Source of the DNA: Acidobacteriota bacterium
Lineage (GTDB): Bacteria > Acidobacteriota > Terriglobia > Terriglobales > Acidobacteriaceae
Assembly (NCBI GenBank): GCA_021780415.1
Contig: JAJXYW010000320.1
Span: 1 to 5,623, forward strand
Length of the DNA: 5,623 nt
Direction of reading: 5' to 3'
The translations under genes and the position numbers were made by a program. Positions within the stretch are counted from its first letter, which is position 1; every line of letters begins with the position of its first letter. The notes below the pieces were generated by a model, which saw only the letters and a list, made by a program, of their open reading frames with translations, made no database searches and was not told the origin of the DNA. Positions 1 to 4,846 of this stretch are shown here, piece after piece.

Positions 1-548
1 GCCTGGACCAGGAACACACGCACGACATGCGCAATCCCAAGTGGAAGGTGGTGGGGCCGACTGGGTTTTCCGTGACCCGGAGCGGCAGCCTGTGGACGGG
101 CTACCAGTACCGCATCGAAATGATCAAGGCCGTCACCGAGGCCCAGTGGGAAGAGAAGTGCCACGAGACATGGCTCCTCAACAGCCTTTACATCCCCAAG
201 TCCATCAGCGACGAATGGCTGTTCAACGATCTGACCGGCTATCTCGAACGCTGGCCGCAAGGCGAGAAGGCGGCAGAATACTACAGCCTGGTGTGGGAAA
301 CGGCGGCCCTCGGCGGTTGCAGTTACTTGCGCGAGGAGTTGGCCAGTGGTGAGCTCACCAAGGCGCATCTTCGAACGCTTTGCGACAGGGCCGAGAAGAT
401 CATCACCTTAGGCGAGGGCTTTCGCGGGTCGCCCGAGGGTATGACGCAAGACTCATTCAAGAGAGGGCTTCAGGAGCACGAGCGAGACCTTTCTTGCGCA
501 AGAGAATATCTGCGCGAAAGAGGCGCTCCAGGGAAAGGGGGGAAGTGA
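1..548 (+). CDS. Partner protein of unit 1, 3' part only (C-terminal WLFNDLTGYLERWPQ domain)
   Basis: The reading frame is open from base 3 to the TGA at 546-548, so the true start lies upstream. The Met codon at 27 falls inside a conserved region and is not a credible start. The visible part matches the C-terminal half of the partner at 1116-2147 without gaps: by eye, 128 of 150 bases agree between 131-280 and 1721-1870. It shows the family signatures AVTEAQW..KC, then DEWLFNDLTGYLERWPQ and GEKAAEY, followed by a more variable helical tail ending in Gly and Lys. The N-terminal membrane anchor and beta-sandwich seen in its paralogues are outside the window. The stop overlaps the next ATG by one base (TGATG), which suggests translational coupling to the PLC remnant. 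The function of this C-terminal domain is not known to me. The reading frame is secure; the role is not. Confidence 0.85.
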   Translation, partial: LDQEHTHDMRNPKWKVVGPTGFSVTRSGSLWTGYQYRIEMIKAVTEAQWEEKCHETWLLNSLYIPKSISDEWLFNDLTGYLERWPQGEKAAEYYSLVWETAALGGCSYLREELASGELTKAHLRTLCDRAEKIITLGEGFRGSPEGMTQDSFKRGLQEHERDLSCAREYLRERGAPGKGGK

Positions 549-727
549 TGAGACGTACCACTGTCAACGTTCTCGCAGCTATGATGAGCCTCCTAGTGGC
601 TGTTACATCCACCGAGGGATACGAAGACAATACACATAAGCAATTGAGCAAGAGAGCACTGCAGGTCGCCGCCAGTAACGCTGGTGCGAGAAGAACTGGG
701 GTCAGGTCTTCAGTGCTAGTCACCTGA
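548..727 (+). pseudogene. Truncated exported zinc-dependent phospholipase C-like protein, unit 1 (N-terminal 48 residues)
   Basis: This ORF of 59 codons starts at the ATG that overlaps the preceding stop, with a purine-rich GGGGGGAAG just upstream. The first 24 residues form a signal peptide (MRR, then a hydrophobic run, then TSTEG). The mature start YEDNTHKQLSKRALQVA aligns with the starts of the other three PLC-like genes here, including the His of the YEDxTH motif. After about residue 48 the native sequence stops and the 69-bp inverted-repeat element begins, giving the foreign tail RTGVRSSVLVT before TGA. The zinc-binding core (H...HxxxDxxxxxH in the family) is absent, so no enzyme can be made. 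I see no clear remainder of the gene after the element. A secreted short peptide is possible but unlikely to be functional. Confidence 0.75.
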
Positions 728-760
728 CCTGCTAACAGTAAAGACCTGACCCTGGATTTC
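692..760. repeat. 69-bp inverted-repeat element, copy 1 (MITE/REP-like)
   Basis: This is the first of three copies, and it differs from the other two at only two positions (C at 716, A at 734). Its ends carry a perfect 12-bp inverted repeat, GGGTCAGGTCTT (699-710) and AAGACCTGACCC (741-752). A third arm, ACCTGACC (722-729), can pair with the left arm instead, so two alternative hairpins are possible. It carries no gene. Its position at the break of a PLC gene suggests a small non-autonomous mobile element or the scar of one. The inverted GGTCAGG ends recall sequences flanking IS200-like (Y1/RAYT) transposases, but that resemblance is from memory and no transposase is present here. Confidence 0.8.
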
Positions 761-1115
761 TCATCGCCAGCTCCATCAACAATATAGAATTATATCCTAT
801 GGCTATAATGGCAACAATGGTCTTTTCAACATCCTGCTAGGGTATTGCGGACGTACCGCATGTAGCCAATACTTCTGGGGTTGTTCGCCGGGAGAGCAGG
901 CAGGGAGGGGGGGTTACCAAACAACGCAAGGGGATGTTGTGCATCCGTGCCGGACGAATGAGGCGGGCTTGATGTCACGTCCTCTTGCGTGGATGAGGCG
1001 TGCATCCGGTAGGAAATAGGGCGGGGGAAACCGAAGGATTCGGGCGATGGGCGGCGGGGCGGGAGCGGCGAATGGCCTTCTCTCGCTCGTCGAGCCCCGG
1101 CAAATGGGAGGGCAC
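761..1115. other. Gap between units 1 and 2: no convincing gene; TATAAT box and small hairpins
   Basis: These 355 bases hold no reading frame I can match to a family. The first 80 are notably AT-richer than the surroundings and include TATAAT at 804-809, without a good -35 at normal spacing. A hairpin TGCGG-acgta-CCGCA lies at 846-860, nested in GTAT (842-845) and ATAC (869-872). A G-rich run occupies 901-913. Two similar hairpins, GGATG/CATCC at 932-946 and 991-1007, share GTGCATCCG and an upstream ATGAGGCG. The frame starting at 762 stays open to 1017 but has no recognisable motifs. The partner gene of unit 2 could start as early as the ATG at 1047, which would shorten this gap. Confidence 0.5.
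804..809 (+). promoter_or_regulatory. Candidate -10 box TATAAT upstream of unit 2
   Basis: A consensus TATAAT lies in an AT-rich patch about 300 bases before the unit 2 partner gene. No TTGACA-like -35 sits 16 to 18 bases upstream (the bases there read around AATATA), so this is weak evidence for a promoter. It could drive partner 1116-2147 and its PLC gene with a long leader. Confidence 0.25.
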
Positions 1116-2147
1116 ATGGAAGGCGCAGAGGCTGCAGTTGAGCTGAAGAGGCGGCGCGGGCGCAAGTGGGGGCTGGGGTGCCTGGTCGCGCTGCTCGCAG
1201 GGGCGGCCGCTGCGGCGGTCGGGTACGCGCATCTGCAAGAGGTCTACCAAACGGAGCGCTTATGCCCTCCGGTGTCGGGCGTGGTGGTGGACCGGGACAC
1301 GGGGCTGCCGGTCCCCGGCGCCTTCGTGAGCCGGCAGATGATGGGGACGAGCAAAAACCTGTTTTCGGGATTGGCCGGGGGTAGTCCGGCGGAGCCGCTG
1401 CTGCGCTTCGCGCAGCGTACCACCGGCGAGCAGGGGCGGTTCTCGTTCCCCGCGGACAAGGCGGTTCTGGTATGGGGATTCTGGGAGCACCTCCTGGGCC
1501 CTGACACGCGGGAGGGCATCCGGCTGGTGGTCTACGCCCGCGACTACCTCCCGGCGCGTTCGGAGGCCCTGGGCTTCGGCTGGACAACGGAGGAGTGGAA
1601 GGGCATCGACTGGTCCAACGGGCCTAACAAGTGGCATGTCATCGGCCCCGTGGACTTCTCGGCGACGCGCCAAGGGAACCTCGAAACCGGCTACGCCTAC
1701 CGCATCGCGCTCATTCAGGCGGTCACCGAGGCCCAGTGGAAAAGGAAGTGCCACGAGACCTGGCTCCTCAACAGTCTCTACATCCCCAAGTCCATCAGCG
1801 ACGAGTGGCTCTTCAGTGACCTGTGTAGCTACCTCGAACGCTGGCCGAAGGGAGAGAAGGCGGGGGAATACATCATTCAGCTCGATGACTTGGCGATGGC
1901 TGGAGGGGGAAGAATCTGTACCGGAGATGTTCAGGCAATAGCCAACTTGACACCGGCTGAGGTCAGAAGCACGCTGGGGCGAATGGAGCGAGTTCTTGCG
2001 CTGATGGATTCGCTTCCCGGGCCATCGGTGCAGAAGAACCCCGTGCAGGCACGGAATTGGCCTTCAGATCGAAACGAGTTGAGATCATGCATCGAGAATA
2101 TTAAAGAAGCTCTAGAAAAGAGGGGGCATACGACAAATGCGCGGTAA
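1116..2147 (+). CDS. Membrane-anchored partner protein of unit 2, carboxypeptidase-regulatory-like domain
   Basis: This protein has 343 residues from the chosen ATG, which follows GGAGG at 1107-1111. The start gives an N-region of 17 residues (KRRRGRK at 11-17), the same layout as its paralogues. In-frame ATGs at 1047 and 1104 are alternatives; the one at 1047 follows AAGGA. A membrane segment spans about residues 18-38. There is no lipobox, so it looks like a signal anchor or cleaved signal peptide. Residues 53-115 carry carboxypeptidase-regulatory-like beta-sandwich hallmarks: VSGVVVDRDTGLPVPGAFV, then TTGEQGRFSFP. The strand LVVYARDYLP follows at 138-146. The C-terminal half has AVTEAQW..KC (202-212) and WLFSDLCSYLERWPKGEKAGEY (231-252), then a variable helical tail. 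It overlaps the downstream PLC start by 11 bases. The domain fold is inferred from these motifs; the function is unknown. An extracytoplasmic accessory or inhibitor of the paired PLC would fit the context. Confidence 0.88.
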   Translation: MEGAEAAVELKRRRGRKWGLGCLVALLAGAAAAAVGYAHLQEVYQTERLCPPVSGVVVDRDTGLPVPGAFVSRQMMGTSKNLFSGLAGGSPAEPLLRFAQRTTGEQGRFSFPADKAVLVWGFWEHLLGPDTREGIRLVVYARDYLPARSEALGFGWTTEEWKGIDWSNGPNKWHVIGPVDFSATRQGNLETGYAYRIALIQAVTEAQWKRKCHETWLLNSLYIPKSISDEWLFSDLCSYLERWPKGEKAGEYIIQLDDLAMAGGGRICTGDVQAIANLTPAEVRSTLGRMERVLALMDSLPGPSVQKNPVQARNWPSDRNELRSCIENIKEALEKRGHTTNAR

Positions 2148-2622
2148 ACGCTTTGTGTTCATCTTGTTCGTGGCTATTGGGCTATTGGTTCATGGTTACG
2201 AGGATCTTACTCTCCAGGGTCTTACGCGGCAGGCGGTACAAGTTGCGAAGACTGGTATTGGGTCAGACCTATATAACTTGCGGCAGTTAATTATCAATGG
2301 TGCCGGCGAAGGTCCGGAAGCCCGTGGCGAGCCGCAGGACAACGATGGGGTGAAGACGGACGGGGAAGACTATACGAAATACAACATCGACTGGTCTGAC
2401 TGCCACGACCCCATAAGGCCTTACGTATCCTGCACAGAGCCATTCAATCATTTCCGAAATGGGATACTCACCGGAATCCCTGCGTGGGTGAGGTCAATCA
2501 CCTTCTACAACGAGGCCGTGGGACTTTGGAGGCGCGGGTATAAGCAGCAAGCCGCGTTCATCTTGGGACGGGGCCTGCACCTTGTGGAGGACACAGAACT
2601 GGGGTCAGGTCTTCAGTGTTAG
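2137..2622 (+). CDS. Truncated exported zinc-dependent phospholipase C-like protein, unit 2
   Basis: This ORF has 161 codons, of which about 152 are native. Its ATG lies inside the end of the partner gene, with AGAGGGGG upstream at 2118-2125. A signal peptide covers residues 1-20 (MRGKRF, then a hydrophobic run). Family features follow: YEDLT at 21, DGEDYTKY at 75-82, EPFNHF at 101-106, and AAFILGRGLHLVED at 139-152. The last region aligns with the QAFFYLGLSLHYLGD stretch of Bacillus cereus phospholipase C, with H148 and D152 at the zinc-ligand spacing. The native sequence ends there: the 69-bp element begins at about 2594, and a foreign tail (ELGSGLQC) runs to TAG. The final zinc ligands (QPxH and beyond) are lost. 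The His of the YEDxTH motif is also replaced by Leu26. The product should be inactive; it could still be exported. Confidence 0.8.
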   Translation: MRGKRFVFILFVAIGLLVHGYEDLTLQGLTRQAVQVAKTGIGSDLYNLRQLIINGAGEGPEARGEPQDNDGVKTDGEDYTKYNIDWSDCHDPIRPYVSCTEPFNHFRNGILTGIPAWVRSITFYNEAVGLWRRGYKQQAAFILGRGLHLVEDTELGSGLQC

Positions 2623-2663
2623 TCACCTGACCTGCTGACAGTAAAGACCTGACCCTGGATTTC
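2595..2663. repeat. 69-bp inverted-repeat element, copy 2 (MITE/REP-like)
   Basis: Same element as at 692-760. The inverted ends are at 2602-2613 and 2644-2655, with the internal third arm ACCTGACC at 2625-2632. It replaces the 3' part of the unit 2 PLC gene directly after its HLVED codons, and it forms the left edge of the 810-bp duplication. Here it is read in a different frame from copies 1 and 3, so the PLC stub ends in TAG at 2620-2622. Confidence 0.8.
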
Positions 2664-2665
2664 CT

Positions 2666-2684
2666 TGGGCCGATCTTGGGCCCA
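2666..2684. promoter_or_regulatory. GC-rich hairpin upstream of unit 3 partner gene
   Basis: TGGGCC (2666-2671) and GGCCCA (2679-2684) form a perfect 6-bp stem with a 7-base loop. It is followed at once by a tandem CATGGCGAGG repeat (2683-2702) and then the ribosome binding site. No T-run follows, so it is not an intrinsic terminator. A leader hairpin is possible but untested. Confidence 0.3.
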
Positions 2685-2702
2685 TGGCGAGGCATGGCGA
2701 GG

Positions 2703-2707
2703 GGAGG
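2703..2707 (+). promoter_or_regulatory. Ribosome binding site deciding the unit 3 start
   Basis: GGAGG, inside a longer GGGGAGGAG run, lies 4 bases before the ATG at 2712. It favours that start over the upstream in-frame TTG (2676) and ATG (2694). The out-of-frame ATG at 2684 opens only a short overlapping frame. Confidence 0.55.
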
Positions 2708-2711
2708 AGAA

Positions 2712-3662
2712 ATGGGAAGCGCGAGCGGGATGAAGGATGGCGGGGGGCGCGGAGGACGGCGAAGGGGCTTCCTAGGGGCCGCCGGCCTGTTGCTCCTCTG
2801 CATAACGGCCTGCCAGGTTCATTACTACCGCGAGAGGAGGACACCGGAGGTCCGGGGCGTCGTCTTGGACGCTGAGAGCGGCAAGCCCGTTGTTGGTGCG
2901 GACGTCGGCGTGACGGTGTTCGGGTTTCCGTCCAACCCTCTGGCCGGTATGGCCTCCCCGCCGAGGTGGGCGCTCACCGGGGAGATGTTGACAACGACGA
3001 GCGACGGGACCTTCATTCTCCCCTCGCGCTGCCCCTCCCCCGAGTCCAGCGGTGTGTCCTGGCTGTCGTACCTTCTGTGGGGCCCGATGCAGAAGCGGTC
3101 GATCGGGATCCTGGTCTACGCGCCGGAGGACATTCCTCTGATCAGTGAAGCCGATGGTTTCGACTGGACGACCGATCCATGGGTCGCCGCGGCTTCGGCC
3201 GGAAGCGGGAGCGCCGTGAAGGTCACGCGCACCGGAAGCCTGAAGGCGGGTTTCCGGTACACCCTCCACGTGAGGCGGGCGGTAACCCAGAAGGATTGGG
3301 AGAGCAAATGCGCGCTGACCAAGCAGGTCGCCAGCTCCCATGGAGAGCCCTATCAGACCTGGCTCTTCAACGATCTCACCGGGTACCTCGAACGATGGCC
3401 ACAGGGGCAGAAAGCGGGGGAGTACCTCGGACTCGCCATGTTCACCGCTCTGGTGATGCACGAGCGAGCGAATACCCCAACGCCGTCTGATACGCAGCGA
3501 TTTCTCACTGAAGACAAGCGATTGTTGGACCTTGCAGGAAGGATTCCTAGGCCCGAGAAACCGTTGGGCTACGCCACGAGCGACTACGCGACGAATCTGG
3601 AAGAGGTGAGACAAGAGTATGAAAGATTGCGAAGGTCTCACGAGGAAGGCAAGGGAAGATGA
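2712..3662 (+). CDS. Lipoprotein partner of unit 3, carboxypeptidase-regulatory-like domain
   Basis: This protein has 316 residues from the ATG with the GGGGAGGAG leader. The N-terminus has GGRRRGFLGAAG, a hydrophobic run and ITAC, a lipobox that would make Cys34 the lipidated residue. RRRGFLG also loosely resembles a twin-arginine motif. Residues 47-103 show the beta-sandwich signature (VRGVVLDAESGKPVVGADV, then TTTSDGTFILP), followed by ILVYAPEDIP at 133-142. The unrecognised C-terminal domain has AVTQKDWESKC (190-200) and WLFNDLTGYLERWPQ (217-231), then QKAGEY and a helical tail ending EEGKGR. It is identical to the unit 4 protein through residue 231 and different after it. It overlaps the following PLC stub by ATGA. 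It is likely an envelope lipoprotein; its partner role is inferred only from the repeated pairing. Confidence 0.88.
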   Translation: MGSASGMKDGGGRGGRRRGFLGAAGLLLLCITACQVHYYRERRTPEVRGVVLDAESGKPVVGADVGVTVFGFPSNPLAGMASPPRWALTGEMLTTTSDGTFILPSRCPSPESSGVSWLSYLLWGPMQKRSIGILVYAPEDIPLISEADGFDWTTDPWVAAASAGSGSAVKVTRTGSLKAGFRYTLHVRRAVTQKDWESKCALTKQVASSHGEPYQTWLFNDLTGYLERWPQGQKAGEYLGLAMFTALVMHERANTPTPSDTQRFLTEDKRLLDLAGRIPRPEKPLGYATSDYATNLEEVRQEYERLRRSHEEGKGR

Positions 3663-3784
3663 GACGCGCAGCCATTGTAACGGGCTTCTTGCTCTTCGGA
3701 ATTATGCTGTTTCCCTATGAGGATCTTACTCACCAGAAACTGACCAGCAGAACTGGGGTCAGGTCTTCAGTGTTAGTCACCTGA
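3659..3784 (+). pseudogene. PLC-like stub of unit 3 (30 native residues)
   Basis: A 41-residue ORF starts at the ATG that overlaps the partner stop (ATGA), with GAGGAAGG and AAGGGA just upstream. It begins with a signal peptide (MRRAAIVTGFLLFGIMLF) and continues PYEDLTHQKLTS, matching the mature start of the unit 4 PLC (YEDQTHQALTR). At codon 31 the 69-bp element begins and supplies the same foreign tail as in unit 1, RTGVRSSVLVT, then TGA. The whole catalytic domain is missing. This is the shortest of the four PLC remnants, and the 3' part of the gene is not found after the element; the duplicated partner gene follows instead. Confidence 0.75.
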
Positions 3785-3817
3785 CCTGCTGACAGTAAAG
3801 ACCTGACCCTGGATTTC
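3749..3817. repeat. 69-bp inverted-repeat element, copy 3 (MITE/REP-like)
   Basis: Identical to copy 2 because it lies inside the duplicated block. The inverted ends are at 3756-3767 and 3798-3809, with the third arm at 3779-3786. It interrupts the unit 3 PLC gene after codon 30, a different point from copies 1 and 2. Confidence 0.8.
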
Positions 3818-3819
3818 CT

Positions 3820-3838
3820 TGGGCCGATCTTGGGCCCA
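3820..3838. promoter_or_regulatory. GC-rich hairpin upstream of unit 4 partner gene
   Basis: Duplicate of the hairpin at 2666-2684 (TGGGCC / GGCCCA, 7-base loop), carried in the 810-bp repeat. It has no T-run. Confidence 0.3.
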
Positions 3839-3856
3839 TGGCGAGGCATGGCGAGG

Positions 3857-3861
3857 GGAGG
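3857..3861 (+). promoter_or_regulatory. Ribosome binding site deciding the unit 4 start
   Basis: GGAGG lies 4 bases before the ATG at 3866, a duplicate of the site at 2703-2707. It favours this start over the upstream in-frame TTG (3830) and ATG (3848). Confidence 0.55.
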
Positions 3862-3865
3862 AGAA

Positions 3866-4846
3866 ATGGGAAGCGCGAGCGGGATGAAGGATGGCGGGGG
3901 GCGCGGAGGACGGCGAAGGGGCTTCCTAGGGGCCGCCGGCCTGTTGCTCCTCTGCATAACGGCCTGCCAGGTTCATTACTACCGCGAGAGGAGGACACCG
4001 GAGGTCCGGGGCGTCGTCTTGGACGCTGAGAGCGGCAAGCCCGTTGTTGGTGCGGACGTCGGCGTGACGGTGTTCGGGTTTCCGTCCAACCCTCTGGCCG
4101 GTATGGCCTCCCCGCCGAGGTGGGCGCTCACCGGGGAGATGTTGACAACGACGAGCGACGGGACCTTCATTCTCCCCTCGCGCTGCCCCTCCCCCGAGTC
4201 CAGCGGTGTGTCCTGGCTGTCGTACCTTCTGTGGGGCCCGATGCAGAAGCGGTCGATCGGGATCCTGGTCTACGCGCCGGAGGACATTCCTCTGATCAGT
4301 GAAGCCGATGGTTTCGACTGGACGACCGATCCATGGGTCGCCGCGGCTTCGGCCGGAAGCGGGAGCGCCGTGAAGGTCACGCGCACCGGAAGCCTGAAGG
4401 CGGGTTTCCGGTACACCCTCCACGTGAGGCGGGCGGTAACCCAGAAGGATTGGGAGAGCAAATGCGCGCTGACCAAGCAGGTCGCCAGCTCCCATGGAGA
4501 GCCCTATCAGACCTGGCTCTTCAACGATCTCACCGGGTACCTCGAACGATGGCCACAAAGGGAAAAGGCGGGGGAGTACCTCCTAATTCTGATGGATCGA
4601 ATTGCGGACGGAGACAGCCCAGCCAATATCGACTACGCTTTGCAAGCCGGAGAACTAAGCGGGGCGGAGATCCCAATCATTCTAAAGAGAAACAGGGCAA
4701 TCCTCAATCTGGCATCACGTATGAATCCCCCTCAGGAACCGTACCGAGTAGTCGTCACATTTGCGAGTTACGAGCAGAGGCTCGAAGCGATCAGGCAATG
4801 CACGTCTTATCTGAACACGATTTCGAGCAAGGGAGGCGGAAAATGA
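3866..4846 (+). CDS. Lipoprotein partner of unit 4, carboxypeptidase-regulatory-like domain, alternative tail
   Basis: This protein has 326 residues. Residues 1-231 equal those of the unit 3 partner: arginine-rich leader, lipobox ITAC with Cys34, beta-sandwich from about 47 to 103, AVTQKDWESKC, and WLFNDLTGYLERWPQ ending at 231. From residue 232 the tail is different (REKAGEYLLILMDRI onward). It keeps the family pattern of a helix, a Gly/Asn-rich turn, GELSGAEI, a second helix with LNLASRM, and a final helix, ending SSKGGGK. The same pattern can be followed in units 1 and 2. The switch coincides with the end of the 810-bp repeat, so the protein is a chimera or the repeat has been converted. 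ATGA joins it to the PLC gene, with GGGAGG at 4831-4836. Its function is unknown; it is probably anchored in the envelope. Confidence 0.88.
   Translation: MGSASGMKDGGGRGGRRRGFLGAAGLLLLCITACQVHYYRERRTPEVRGVVLDAESGKPVVGADVGVTVFGFPSNPLAGMASPPRWALTGEMLTTTSDGTFILPSRCPSPESSGVSWLSYLLWGPMQKRSIGILVYAPEDIPLISEADGFDWTTDPWVAAASAGSGSAVKVTRTGSLKAGFRYTLHVRRAVTQKDWESKCALTKQVASSHGEPYQTWLFNDLTGYLERWPQREKAGEYLLILMDRIADGDSPANIDYALQAGELSGAEIPIILKRNRAILNLASRMNPPQEPYRVVVTFASYEQRLEAIRQCTSYLNTISSKGGGK
4831..4836 (+). promoter_or_regulatory. Ribosome binding site of unit 4 PLC, inside the partner gene
   Basis: GGGAGG lies 6 bases before the ATG at 4843, within the last codons of the partner gene. It explains the partner's Gly/Lys-rich C-terminus (KGGGK). 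Confidence 0.6.

Larger units (their letters stand above)
2594..3403 (+). repeat. 810-bp direct duplication, first copy
   Basis: By eye this block is identical base for base to 3748-4557, an offset of 1154. It begins at CAGAACTGGGG, the left edge of the 69-bp element. It runs through the whole N-terminal part of the partner gene and ends in TGGCCACA within the LERWPQ codons. Beyond it, a few scattered matches (GCGGGGGAGTACCTC) continue because both genes encode the same motif, and then the sequences diverge completely. Perfect identity including non-coding bases implies a very recent duplication, gene conversion, or an assembly error. Confidence 0.9.
3748..4557 (+). repeat. 810-bp direct duplication, second copy
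   Basis: Second copy of the block at 2594-3403. The left edge lies in the unit 3 PLC stub at the element boundary. The right edge is at CCACA, after which GGGGCAG in the first copy reads AAGGGAA here. The block therefore joins one shared N-terminal partner module to two different tails and two different PLC genes. Confidence 0.9.

Noticed and set aside
699..752. 69-bp element as an intrinsic terminator
   Set aside because: The inverted arms can form a hairpin, but no T-run follows and the element contains a third arm; its recurrence at gene breaks fits a mobile or repeat element better.
762..1017. Open frame from 762 as a remaining 3' part of the unit 1 PLC gene
   Set aside because: It shows no zinc-ligand or other PLC motif and is out of frame with the stub; nothing links it to the PLC family.
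1047..1115. ATG at 1047 as start of the unit 2 partner
   Set aside because: It has an AAGGA site and is possible, but it would place about 40 residues before the membrane segment, unlike the paralogues. Not excluded.
826..1587. Long open frame on the minus strand (253 codons)
   Set aside because: Its product is Pro/Arg/Ala-rich without motifs and lies opposite the well-supported partner gene; it is a GC-driven shadow. Similar minus-strand frames opposite units 3 and 4 are rejected for the same reason.
2635..2662. Promoter inside the element (CTGACA as -35)
   Set aside because: No acceptable -10 lies 16 to 18 bases downstream (GGATTT is poor).
2676..2711. Earlier starts for the unit 3 partner (TTG at 2676, ATG at 2694)
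   Set aside because: The TTG lies inside a hairpin loop and has no ribosome site; the ATG at 2712 has GGGGAGGAG and gives an N-region of the same length as in unit 2. The same applies to 3830 and 3848.
692..3817. CRISPR array or integron attC sites
   Set aside because: There are only three copies, more than 1 kb apart, without regular spacers, and no attC-type core sites were seen.
4333..4842. Plus-strand open frame running into the unit 4 PLC start
   Set aside because: Upstream of 4843 it is a shifted reading of the partner gene (Arg/Gly-rich). Only the part from 4843 has a signal peptide and PLC homology.
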